Shown: positions 28,015 to 41,880 of the stretch, piece after piece
How the letters are laid out: every line of letters starts with the position of its first letter
How positions within the stretch are numbered: the first letter of the stretch is position 1
Assembly (NCBI RefSeq): GCF_964340395.1
Contig: NC_135564.1
Span: 797,501 to 861,500, forward strand
Direction: 5' to 3'
From: Glandiceps talaboti
Lineage: Eukaryota > Hemichordata > Enteropneusta > Spengelidae
DNA: 64,000 nucleotides
Notes under the pieces: model-generated
Told to the model about the DNA's origin: nothing
Database searches by the model: none
Seen by the model: only the letters and a program-made list of their open reading frames with translations
Program-made: the position numbers and the translations under genes

Positions 28015-31000
28015 CTGTATGTATGTATGTATGTATGTATGTATGTATGTATGTATGTATGTATGTATGTATGTATGTATGTATGCAAATTTTCTTATTC
28101 ATGGAAATTTATGGAAATATTGAACATTTGTATAAGAAAGCTACAGTAGATGTCAAAGGATGTGTGTAATCAGATCAAATATAATCTGATCAAAGTGTTA
28201 TGATTTTATCTTTAACAGTCGTCAAGAACTCAAGAGATGCACAGAAATATTTACAAGAATGTTTGCAGATCCCCATGGCAAGGTATGTCTTAATACAATC
28301 ATATTCATATCTTTGAATCAGAACATACAGTTTCACCTGCGTCAGAGTACAGTTTTCCATATGAACAGCGACTCTCTGATTGTTTGTGGATCAGAATACA
28401 CCTTTCCAAATGAACAGCGGCCTCTGATGGTGTGTGGATCAGAATACACCTTTCTAAATGAACAGCACCCACTAGTGGCAGATCAGAATATTCTGGTCCC
28501 AATAAACAGCTCCATAATGGGAGGACAATGTTACACAAGAACTCAATTCATTGTTCTTACACATAGTATACGTTATACTAATTGTACTGTTATTTGATGT
28601 TCTAGTGGTTTGGGTGATCTAATAGTACAATATGGATCAAAACTAAAACACTAAAACTCAATTTAAAGACAGTGCCTCTTTACATACCCATAGAATACCC
28701 ACAATGCCCTTACGTACCCATAGATTACCCACAGTGACCTTTACATACCCATAGAATACCCACAATGCCCTTACATACCCATAGATTACCCACAATGCCC
28801 TTTACATACCCATAGATTACCCACAATGCCCTTTACATACCCATAGATTACCCACAATGCCCTTTATATACCCCTGTTTTGTGTTTAATATCTGTTGTGG
28901 TTTCTATTCCAGGTTTTCAGTTTGTTTTTAGAAACTTTATGTGACTTTGTTGCAATTCATAAAATGGATTTAATTGACTGGATGTACATACTGTTGACAA
29001 GACTTTTACTCAAAATGGGAATGGATCTCTTAGGATCAGTGCTTGCTAAAGTAGAAAAGGCATTAGATGTTGTCAGGTAAGTCTGTCTAAGACGTTTACT
29101 TCTTGTTGTCACAGTTATTTATTTGGTTCTGAAATAATAACAAGCATTTGTTTGGTTTAATGAAAATAATATATTATGACAATGAAAACAATAAAATCTA
29201 AGATGTTAGAGAGAAATGTAAGTTCCTGTTTCAGTTTACTCAGTAATACCTAAAGTATCACACCAAGTTATTGCTGTGTGTATATGCAGGCAGGCAACAC
29301 TAAGAATGGTGAACTGTTGATTTGTTTGGACACTTGTGATTTGAATATTTTCAATATGTTTTGAATATATTTTGACAGCATATATTTTGATATATTTTCA
29401 ATATTTTAATACATTTTTAATATATTTTTGATATTTGATTTTTTTTGAGATTGTTCCGGTCAGTTTTTTTCTTTTGGAGTTGTTTATGATGTTGATGACA
29501 TATTTGACAATGCAGTATGACAAAGTAAAAAGATTCACAGTTTGAAATTTTGAATTTTTGAAATTTTTTACAGGGAGTGCTTTCCATTTGACAGCCAGTT
29601 CAACATTTTGACCAGGTTTATTGTGGACCAAACACAGACACCCAATGTCAAGGTCAGTTCCCAAATAAATCATTTCAAAACATAATCAGACTCAAATACT
29701 GGTAGAGTGATATTATTACAGTCAGTCCATTCATACTGGAAGATCAAGATATATCCAAGAAAGTGTACAGAATGTCAAAATAACTTTGAATAATTTGAAG
29801 TCATGATGTTTGAATGATTTGATAAGCTAGCTTATAATCTATGCATTATTCGATTAGATTAGTTTATTTGAGTAAAACAACAAGATCGACAGAACAGATA
29901 TACAAATAAAAACTGGTACAAATTGTTGAATTACTTGGATAACCCACAAAGTCAAAGACTTGTTTCCAGTGGGGTCTGTACAAGAAAGTGGCGGGAAAAG
30001 CAAAGGTGTTTAACTACATGAAATAGGAAAGAATAACAGAAATAGTGAAAACATGGTATTAGTTTGAGCCTTTCCACTGCAATTTGTTTTTGAGTCACTT
30101 CTTGGGTAAAATTTGAACTACTGGTTTGCCCAAGTTAATCCAGCTGTATAGATGGAGACCTGCTACCACAAACTAACATTGCTCTGTTGTTATTTTTTCT
30201 CTAACAGACAAAAGTAGCCTTACTCAAATACATGCAGTTCCTGATAGAACTGATGGACCCATCAGATTTTGTCAACTCCAGTGAGACCAGACTGGCTGTC
30301 AGTAGAATTATTAGCTGGACTAGGGAAGCCAAGTCATTAGACATCAGAAAGGTCAGTAAGCTAGAGGGTCTGCACAGCAGTGAGTTGTCACTGGTCCAAG
30401 AAGATATTATATGCAGAAGTCATGGAATGTACTTTCCTCAGCTGGGATAGCAAACCACTACTGGAAATAAGTGTTATATTCCTTGAAAGTCTGGCAAGGC
30501 AAAAATAGGTTAAATGGGCAGTCATAAATTTGTTGAAAATTGCTGTGTACAGATTTAAAACAAAGAAATGTGTACCTACCATGAATGTTTAATTATTTGC
30601 ATACATCAACAAAATGTTAGAAAGAAGTTGATTTGACCCCCAATTATTATTTTTTTTAACAGGCCTCCCAAATGGTTTTGATAGGTATGTTTGAATTGAA
30701 TACTCCAGAGTTCAGCATGATGCTGTCAGTATTGCCAAAGGCATTCCAGGTAAGTGTTTAAAGTAACCAACACATTGCCATCCCGACCCCTCACACCCCA
30801 TGGATTTCACCCGACCCCTCACACCCCATGGATTTCACCAACCCCTCACACCCCATGGATTTCACCCGACCCCTCACACCCCATGGATTTCACCCGACCC
30901 CTCACACCCCATGGATTTCACCCGACCCCTCACACCCCATGGATTTCACCCGACCTCTCATACCCCATGGATTTCACCCAACCCCTCACACCCCATGGAT

Positions 31001-34000
31001 TTCACAGACCCCTCACACTCCATGGATTTCACCCTGCCCCTCACACCCAAAGACTCTATCTGGATCCCTCAAACCACACAGACCTCATCTGACCCCCACC
31101 CCATGCACCTCATCCAACCCTCTCACATCCCATGGCCGTCACCCAACCCCTCACTACCCATGGACCTCTGGACCTCAAAGACCCCTCACTACCCAAGGAC
31201 CCATGAACCTCAAAGACCCCTTACACCCAATGGACCTCACCAGACTCCTCCTACCCGTTGGCTTCGACCAACCCCTCACACCCAAAGACTCAATCCTGAC
31301 CCCCCCCCCCCCCTTAAAGACAGACCTTCATAATTCTGTCATTGTGTTTTAATTTGTGAAATCTTTGACCATCCTATTAAAGAGACAGTAACTTCACTTT
31401 GTACAAGGTACTATGGAATAATTTCACTTTTATGAGAAATTCATGTTTGCTAGGTTTGGTATTATCTCTTCAATAACATATACACAGATTAAGTGGTGAA
31501 TTCTTCCATTGACATTTCATTACCATGAAAATTTCAAAGCCATGCCATCACATTTACATTGAGATTATGAAAGCCCTTTATTCATGAAAGCTTTTGGCAA
31601 AATAAACTATAGAGGGCGCAAGACCACAGGTGAACTGATCTTTGCATGTATCATGTGATCTCAAGGGTGCATTTGTGTGCTCTGTTCTCCACACAAGGAT
31701 GAACTGAATTAAAATCTTTGGACATTGCTTCAAAAGAAGACAATATTCATTCTTGGATTCCAAAACCAAGCACCTTCCTGACTTGGAGAAGCAGTTAAAG
31801 CTGTTATATGTTACAAAAAATAACAGAAGAAAACAGCAGTTTATCTTGTGTCAAGAACTTTGTGCCCAAACACACCAGTTTGTTGCTGACTGCAGAGGGC
31901 GCTAGACCTCAGAAATGAACTAACCTTGAGGGAAGGCGCTGTACTCAAGAAAATAGCAGCCGCCAAGCTCTTCCAGTATAAAGGCAGAATAGTGCAAACT
32001 AATACTGTTGTCTGTTTTGAGATGTCTTCACATAAACATGACTGGCTATCTCTCTGAACTTTGAAAAGATGGCAGCTTTTGACAGACAGCTCATCTCATG
32101 AAGCAGTATGCATGATTCTAAATGACAACTGATGTGTGTACAGTGTAGGAAGAAGTGGCGGCCATTTTGTCTTCTGCAGAGAAAATTAACAATTATTATG
32201 CATAGCAGAACTAAAAATCCACAAACCACCATGCTTTTTGTAGCATACGCAATAGAAATACTCCATTTCCCTGCTATCTCTAAGCATATCTAGCAAGCAC
32301 ATTTGCTGGGTCATAGGTCATAGGGGTTAGGGGGAGGATGGGGTCTTTATTTTTTGGCCAAAATTGTGGCTTGAAGCTAATATATATATATACACTACTC
32401 AAGCAAAGTATCAAATTAATCTTGTACAAACCAGTATCTCTCTCTCTCTGTATATATATAGCAATACAAGTGTTATCGTAATAATATATAGAACTCTACT
32501 GTTTCCATTTCTAATAAAACTAGATAATTCATAAGTAAATATTTCTAATTTGATACCTCCCATATGAAATGAAGTAAACCATAGGTTGATAATATGTTTG
32601 GGAAGATAAGAGAGAAAACAAATATGATGTATGGTATAATGTCAATCAAATATTTGCAGGATTCCACCGAGTTTGAGCAACACAAACAATAGTGAGCACT
32701 AAAGAAAATTAAGATTTTTAGAAATCAGCCCATTTGGTAGGAAACACTAAAGACCCATGCTGCAATGTAAACCATAGCTATGTAGCATGTTGGCTATCAA
32801 ACCCAAATTGCATGTTAGCTTATTGTTCCAATGCTTTCGTCACCAGGACGGTGCAACTAAGCTGCTTCACAACCATCTAAGGAACACAAGTAATGAAAAT
32901 GAGGTGAGAATTTCTGTCAACAAAATGTGTAACTGTCCTCTGGGTTTCTTTATTGTTTTGTTTACATAACTCTATTTATTTCTTATTTACTTTGTTTGTT
33001 TTTGTTTACTCTTTTCATTGTGAGTGTTGTGTCATCTGCATTGTTGAAGAGTAAGGTGGTTTTGTTTTATTTTTTTGTTTTCTTGCTTTCGAGTTTTGTG
33101 TTGCCCACATGTTTTGAAAAGAAAGTTGCTTTGAACTCATTTGTTTTGGTTACGTTTTCTTGTTTGTTTTGATTATTGTGTTCTTTTGTTTTTGTTTATT
33201 GTGTTCTTATGGACTGGGTTCCATCTGTCCGTCCATCCATCCGTCCGTCCGTCCGCAGCTGTTTCTTGGAGATGCCTGGACCGATTTTTTTCAAACTTGG
33301 TACAGGGGCAACATACTATGGCATACATATGCACGTCAATTTGTTTTATGATACGATCCAATATGGTCGCCGAGCAGCCATTTTGTTTGCGAATTTTCCC
33401 TGTCCAAAGCCATAACTCAGACATGCGTGAACAGATCTCATTCAAAGTTGGTAATTGGACAGTGTTCTATGACATACATGTGCATATTCATTGTTGTTGT
33501 GATACGATCCAATATGGCTGCCTGGCAGCCATTTTGTTTGCGAATTTTCCCTATCCAAAGCCATAACTCAGACATGCTTGAACAGATCTCATTCAAAGTT
33601 GGTATTAGGACAGTGTTCTATGACATACATGTGCATATTCATTGTTGTTGTGATACGATCCAATATGGCTGCCTGGCAGCCATTTTGTTTGCGAATTTTC
33701 CCTGTCCAAAGCCATAACTCAGACATGCTTGAACAAATCTCATTCAAAGTTGGTATTAGGACAGTGTTCTATGACATACATGTGCATATCCATTTTTGTC
33801 GTGATACAATCCGATATGGCTGCCTGGCAGCTATTTTGTTTGCGAATTTTCCCTGTCCAAAGCCATAACTCAGACATGCTTAAACAGATCTCATTCAAAG
33901 TTGGTATTAGCACAGTGTTCTATGACATACATGTGCATATCCATTTTCGTCGTGATACAATCCGATGTGGCTGCCTGGCAGCCATTTTGTTGGCGCAGTT

Positions 34001-37000
34001 TTCATGTCCAAAGCCATAACTCAGACATGCTTGAACAGAGAGTAGTGATATCAAAAACAACCATATGAGGCCAAACAACATTAACCAGGTTTGAAAATGA
34101 CAACATAAACTGCCAGTTCCTTAAACCCAATCATAGTGGGGATGTCATTTTCAACGACTTGCTTTGTTTGTGTTCTTGTTTATTGTGTTCATCCTGTACC
34201 TGTATTTCATGTCATCTTCATTTGATCAAAGAGAATGATAAAATCTTTTTAAAACTTTGACTAAAGTGGGAAAGGGTTAATATTTTCTCCCATTTTGTCA
34301 GATATTTCTATGTTCTCTGGAAATCAAGAAATTTTCAAGTGATTTTTTTTCAGTGGCGTGCATGCAGCCAAAGTCTTTTTTATCACTGGTTATATATTTA
34401 CATAATGTGGTTATATCAGTCATTATCTTAGCAATGACAACTCATATATTGTCCCGCTACAATCATTTCACTTACATTTTTTGTTTGTTTGTTTGTTTTG
34501 TTCGTTTTACCTTATATATTGTGTGAATCATTGCTAAAACAGAGAAATAGCCGTAATGCACCGTTATTTTTTGAATTGCTGCCTGCTAATATAAATTAAT
34601 AGATTTGCCACATATTAATTTGCCGTTTTTGGCTTTGTTGCTTTTTTTATTTTTCTTTCTATGAAGAATGTGCCGCCCAGGCCTCGCAATACACCAAGCC
34701 GATCTTACCAGTCCAGGCCGTATATGTCCCCACGAGGGGAAGCACTCTCACCACGAGCAACATATCCAGACATGGACGCTGACATGCAAAATATGAACTC
34801 TGAGGAGATATACAACTCACTTCGTAAAACAACTGCCGAGATACAAAACTTCAGTCTACGCAGCAGTCGTGATGATCTAGATGATTTTACGAAAGATACG
34901 GAGAGAATTGAAAGTGATGAGGTATCAGCTGATAGTGGTATCACCAATTCTATTCCAGATGTTAGAGTAGACAGTCCTGAAGTTTTAGCTGATCAAAACA
35001 CAAAGCCAACTTATAGCCGAACACATCATGATACGAGTTTTACCCCATCACGTCACGATACGAGTTTTAGCCCATCACGTCACGATACGAGTTTTAGCCC
35101 ATCACGACACGAGACCAGCAAGTCCAATAAGTCCCAGTATTATAATCCTTCAAACTATTCTGACAACGTTAGTAGTATTTTTGTTCCACTATTTTGCTTT
35201 TATTTAGTTTCATTTCTCAATTTCTTTCTGTTCTGCTAGATCGGCATGATTTAGCAACTTTTGCTAACTATGATTCTATCCAACCAAAAATACCAAACTA
35301 ACTAATTTGACTTTCTTTCTGTTTCTTTTCTGTTTATCATTTCACTTTTCTTAATAAATGCTGTCATCAATAACTCGTGTCATTTCTTCATCATCTTAAT
35401 CCCATCCATTATATTTCAATCCCTTGTTTAATTAATTTCCATTTCCATAATGCCATCTATGTATCCATTGATTCATCCTGTTTGGGTTCCCTGTAATAAG
35501 GTACTTACCAGTATAGATAAGGTACTTACCAGGATAGATAAGTTTAGGGTACCGGGTACAGTTCAATAAGGAAAACTTGTACTATTTCCAAGGTGAAGTG
35601 TATGGATCTCTGGTATAAATATTACACTGGGAATCATCATTCCATGGAATACATAATCATTTAAAATTATCTCATGTTGTAAAAATCAATTGAATTAACT
35701 TCATTATTACGGGTATATGTTGCTAGTATAGTAATTCTTTATATGTCGGTTTAGTGTTGTGTTAAAGTCACAGTAGCTGTACCAGTCGCCAATTGTACCA
35801 GATGAAACTTCAGCAATATATTTTCAGTGTTGTAAAAAAAATGTTATCTAAGCTGTCATCTACATCTTTAGTTTGAGTAATACTGGAGTGAAAAGTATGT
35901 TCCAGCTATAAACTGATCAAATACTAGGTTAAAGAAACTTTGGAACCAGCCATGTGTATGACTGTGAATTTTAGGCATGGAGCTGAAATTATTTAATTCT
36001 CAAAATGTTGTAAGTACATGTACTGCTGGATAACAGAAGATCTCATGAATACAACAACTAAAATTTCCATGGAAAACAAAAGTGCTGAAAAAATTGGTGT
36101 TATACTGCTACTGTGTCTTTAAAGTGTTGTGTTTTCAGTCAACTTTGTGATGATGTAATCTTGGAGGAATATCTGATACATAGCAGTGTTTCTATAAAGG
36201 CAGTAAGTAGATAAAATCTACTTCAGTTCCATGGGTATTTTACCAGTGTTCCCAACCCAAATTATGGTAAAGATATTGGAATCTATACAAATTTATCATC
36301 GTAAACCACAGCCTCTTTAACAGCATCGTCCAAGACACACCACCCAGAGGTTCCTTCAGCAGAAACATGTCCTGTGGCTTGTAAGAATGATACAAATTGT
36401 TTTGTAAGATTTCCCCCTCCATAGGATGGTTTCTAAACCTCCATAGGATGGTTTCTCAACCTCCATAGGATGGTTTCTCAACCTCCATAGGATGGTTTCT
36501 AAACCTCCATAGGATGGCTTCTCAACCTCCATAGGATGGTTTCTCAACCTCCATAGGATGGCTTCTGGCCATCCTGCCATAGGATGGCTTCTCAACCTCC
36601 ATAGGATGGCTTCTGGCCATCCTGCCATAGGATGGCTTCTGGCCATCCTGCCATAGGATGGCTTCTCAACCTCCACAGGATGGCTTCTCAACCTCCACAG
36701 GATGGCTTCTCAACCTTTATAGCCAAAAAGAATACACAGCAAATGTTAACAGATAATCCTCCATAACATTTAAAACAAACAATTTACATAATTTTGGCAC
36801 CAGAAGAAAGCTTGTTGGAGTCCTTTGTAAAAATCATTTGTTTACCTGACTTCTAAACCAACTGTGTCTGTGTTTCACATTTTCATGTTTGGGGTAGCCA
36901 CAAGTTGATGTCGTTTATCACATATTTCCAAATGTGTCCTATGATCTCAATTTTGTAAGAAGTGTCATAAAGTGACAAGGATTTTGATTTCTAAGAATTC

Positions 37001-37391
37001 TTATTGAGTTTGTATGTGAGGTTTATCTAACATTGCTATACAAAGGGCAACCACAAATACAGTCCCACCGAAACATTTAGCCTCACTCTATTTTTGAACA
37101 CCAAAATGTCATCACATAAAGTTGTTTTATTGGATGGTGACACTGTCCTGAATGAAAGTTTATTAAAATTACTACGTCATAACAATGTGATTGTCATTGT
37201 GAGAAGATTGACAAAAAGTTCACATTTTTGCAATATTTTGATGTGCAGTTAATCCTGCTGTGTCAAAATGTTGATCTTGACCTTTCACCTAAGCTTGACC
37301 TTTCACCTAGGCTTGACCTTTCACTTTTGCTGCAAAAAGTTGCTTGTACTATTTTACAAAGGACCTCACACACGCAAGCTTTCATCTAGCT

Positions 37392-37422
<31 letters not shown>

Positions 37423-39383
37423 CTGTTTACACTGCTTGTAAACAAAAGGGTTAACAGCAAAGTGTGTATCAATACTGTGTTGCTATGCATGGTGATGCAA
37501 ATTACACTGTCATCTAACATACTTTTCTGTCCGTACTTGATGTATACTTGTGGAATACTTTATTTGTCATTTTGTTTCCATACATGTCTCCTAGCAATGT
37601 TGAAATCCAAAAAAAAACTCTCATTTTATCTACCTATACCTATGACTCTGGTAATTACCGAAATAGAGGCATCAGTTTACTCAGCTAGACAGAGACTAAA
37701 ACTATTGTACTTCAATGTAGTAAATTTACAGAAGCCTGTGATAACAGTTCCACTGCTGTGCACTCTGTGATCAAGAGAATGTAAACATTGGCAGTCCCAA
37801 AACAGTACACTGCAAGTTTATGGAACTAGCTTTTAGAGAGCCACCCCTACTGAGACCAACACTTATTCAATACCTTATCATTTTTATATCAAAATTATGT
37901 GACAGTAGTTTCAGTTTGTGTCTATCTTTGTGGACCTCAGTTACCATAGTGATATGTAGTTGATGAGAACTGGGACCTCAGTTACCATAGTGATACAGTT
38001 GATGAGAACTGGGACCTCAGTTACCATAGTGATATGTAGTTGATGAGAACAAAGACAGACAATAACAATCTTCAGAGAATTTGAGACAGAAACAGAAATT
38101 GAATAAAAAATAAAGTATTCTTGTATAGAAATGTTTGTTGTTTTTACAGCATGCACACTCAATGATAACTGAGAATATTTTGTTGTTATTTTTTACAGCA
38201 GGTGTCTTTGCTTCATTCTCAAGCTGTAAATAATAGTTTTAATAGGTCAGCCCTGGCTGAAGCTACATTTGATGACAACATAGATGAACCATTCGACAGA
38301 GGTGAGTCTTGTATGCAAAGCATGTATTTATTACCCACAGTGCACCATTTGACAGACATGATATCTAAACTACCATACACTGGCGATGTACTATTTCAGA
38401 TGGTTTCCAAGGTTGAGTTCAGTTGGAAAATATGAAAATAAGTATCATCACAAGTAGTATTACATTTTCTTCTGGAAATGTAAAGAGTACATTTCTTTTT
38501 TCTCTCTTTTTATCGAATATTCATTTAAAGCATGTATGTAGTGTTAGGGTTTCTCATTCTACCCTTACAAACTTTACTATAGGATTTTGAAACTCAATCC
38601 TGGGTCAGTCCTATTGGAATCCTATAGGTACACTTTTGTACGGATACAACCAAAAAATGAGAGAAATGAGTGCCGTATTTGAACAAACGGAACATAGTCT
38701 ACAAGATGATTTATAAGTTGATCGTAATAAACAGACCTATGAGACAAGAATTTTGATAGCAACTTTCTGATGATGTACATTTCATTACAAAATGCTTTGT
38801 AGTATACAACAGTACATGTTTGTCTCCAAATGTAACATTTTTACCATCTTTATTCAATTTGTGTCATTTTTCTCTGTTTACAGATCAACAAGACATACTA
38901 GCTGATATCATTAGAGAATTATCAAATCATAATGAAAGGTAAATGCTGGATTTTTGTAACACATGTTACATTTTTTGATATGACAAAATGTAGAGAGATT
39001 TTGATAAACTGAATTTATCCTGACTTGATAGACCTATAGAAAGAGGTCTCCTAACACAATCCTAAACTTAGTGTATATACATGGCGTAGAAATGGCTGCA
39101 AGATTATAGACTCTGTGTTGTGTATGTTTATGAAGTTCACTACATGTACATATGTTGGTGTACTTGTCAAAGAAAGGGAGAGGTTGGGTGAATGAGAATT
39201 AATGTGTGTCTGTCTGTATCTCAGTCTATCTGCTTGTCTGTATTTCTTTATGTGTGTGTATGTGTGTGTGTGTAGATGATTGCATACATTAAGTTTATGT
39301 CTCAGTGTGTCTGCATGTGAGTGTGTATCCCAGTATAATCTGCTTATCTGTATTTATTTATTTATTTATTTATGTGTGTGTGT

Positions 39384-39443
<60 letters not shown>

Positions 39444-41844
39444 CTATGAGTCTGGATGGTTGTGTACATATATATGTATATCAGTGTCTGCAGGTGAGTG
39501 AACAAATTCAGACTAGCCACTTGACCTTTTCGGAGAGCATTGTCAGGCCAGCAAAAATATGCTATCTACATGTAGAATCTAGTACCTACCTAATTAATAC
39601 TTTATTCAAATCTTCAGGAATGAAGAGCGAGTGTCAGCATTACAGCAACTAATGAAGATTGCCCGTGAAGACATCACAGCCCCATGGGATATCCACTTTA
39701 AAGCAGTACTATTAGTTCTCACAGAGACTTTAAACGACATGGACGCTATCATCAGGGCACTAGCTCTAAGAACGTTACGAGAACTCATCAAAAATCAGCC
39801 TGATAGGTTTGTTGAGTATGCTGAGCTGACAATACTAAAGGTCTTGGAAGCACACAAGGACACACAGAAAGATGTAAGAATTCTGTCTGCTTCTTCTGTC
39901 ACCATTTTAAATCAGAAGATGAAGTCAGTATATAACATTATTAATATGTTCAGTTCAAAAGTCAAGCGGAAGTTGTACAAAATGCAGGTCTTAAAATTTC
40001 GAACGAAATCATGAAAATTGGCAAAGAGTACAATGTTTACCGTAAAGGTAGAGATATGCCTTTATTCATGAGTGTTTATAATGTTAACAAAAGTTGAACT
40101 CAGATTTAGTTTTCTATCTCAGCATCCTTCAAAAGAGGAATGTTTGTCTGCAGTTTAAGATTTTTACATCATCTTCATAACTATACACAGCGCCCTCTTG
40201 AGTCAGAATAGCACCAAATGTTGATTGCTACAAGAAAGGCACAGATGTTCTCAGATATGAGTTGTCTCATTCTTTTTTTTATTTGGTGTAGCAAGTATGT
40301 ACTGACTCTTTCTCTTCATTCTTTCCTTCCATATTTGTAGGTTTTAAGAGCTGCAGAAGAGACGACAGCGACATTAGCTAATTCCATCCCACCAGAAACC
40401 TGTGTTAGAGTACTCTGTCCACTCATACAGACTGCAGATTTCCCAGTCAATTTAGGTGCTATTAAAATGTTAACAAAGGTAAGAATTTGATTCCTTTCTT
40501 TGTTTCATACCCATTCACCCTTTTATATGATAAATTATGTTATCGGATCGTGTATGAGTTATATCTTAAGATCAGATTTGAGTTCATTCAATTGAGTGAT
40601 GGTTAAGTATACTTCAGTAAGTACAATACTGTGAGTACCTTTGAATATGCAAAACTATGCCCAATATGTATAAAACTCAGCTTGAGCCCCTTTAACTTTC
40701 TGATAGTTGACCTGCCATTGCCTGTGAAGTATATCACTTACCAAACCTGTCACAATGTGATGTATAATTTAATATCTTTTGACCCCCTAGGTTGTTGAAT
40801 TATTTCCAAAAGCTGAGATGCATGACATGTTACCTGAAATAATACCAGGACTACTTAAGGTAAGACAAATTATTCAATGTAATCTAAACTTCAAAATTAA
40901 TATCATAGCAAAAGTCTTCTATTGTATCAACATTAATAAAACTGACAAAACAGCTCAATTTATTTGCAAAATCAACCCAGATTTGGGATTTGTTTCCTGT
41001 AGTGTATTGTTCTGAGTAGAAATTTCTTATAAACAAAATCAACTCAGCATGGAACTGTTCATAATAATGAGAATACAATTATGGTGAAAACAGTTCTAGA
41101 TTCTTTATCTCATCTGTAGATTTGTTGAATGTATCAATCAGAAAAATAGTAACAGAATTGGAGAATATAGTGTTCATGGTGTCAAGAATCAATATGACAG
41201 TGCAATAAAATATAGTTACTCTAGAAAGGTAAATTGGAAATGAATGCGATCTACTACAGACTTTGATCATGAAATTATTTCATTATTGAACGTTAATGTC
41301 TCTCCCTGTATATATATATGTCATGAATTAATGGTAGTTGGTATTCTTAGGCCCTGTTCATGATTGGGGGGGGGGGGGGGGGGGGGGGTTCTCCTCTGTC
41401 TGATGTAGATTGCTTCCTTACTATACTGTGCTGTCCTAACATAGATTTGTTTGTTGGTTTGTTTGTTTGTGTCCAGGGTTATGACCATCCTGACAGCAGT
41501 GTTCGTAAAGGTAGTGTATTCTGTTTAGTAGCCATACATGGAGTCATTGGTGATGATTTGAAGGAGCATCTTGGAGATCTTTCTGGCAGTAAAGTGAGTA
41601 AAAAACTAACCCCTCACCCCTAATATTTGCTTTGTAGTTTTTCATCCTTAAGAGTGGTTTACCTGTTGGTAGATACAGTGAAAATTAATTGAGTTGCTAC
41701 ATGAGAATGGTTTGTCTAGTAGTTTAGGAGATAGTCAAAGTTAATAAGGACTGTATATCCAAACATATCAATCGTGACTGGAATCTATAATGAACAATTA
41801 ATCCATATATGACTCATTGTGGAAATGATCACAAAATATAATTA

Positions 41845-41880
<36 letters not shown>

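Larger units (their letters stand above)
35168..38198 (+). other. CLASP: CLASP intron between visible exons 22 and 23
   Basis: Besides the two repeats listed separately, it has a 21-bp doublet with AAGGTACTTACC (35498-35540), three CTTGACCTTTCACC copies (37275-37325), a GTT run (37391-37421) and three copies of a roughly 40-bp GACCTCAGTTACCATAGTGA repeat (37934-38050). No further exon is needed, because exons 22 and 23 join in phase 0 with family-like sequence. Confidence 0.7.
39874..41476 (+). other. CLASP: CLASP introns around visible exons 26-28
   Basis: Besides the exons at 40341-40478 and 40791-40859, I see only AT-rich intron sequence and a poly-G run of about 21 at 41367-41388. Confidence 0.6.

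Noticed and set aside
31578-32232. Minus-strand frames of 63 and 77 codons in a CLASP intron
   Set aside because: They have no recognisable domain and lie in probable SINE-like repeat debris.
33427-34019. Three 96-codon frames resembling one another
   Set aside because: They are the same reading of the 151-bp repeat, offset by one unit each, not a gene family.
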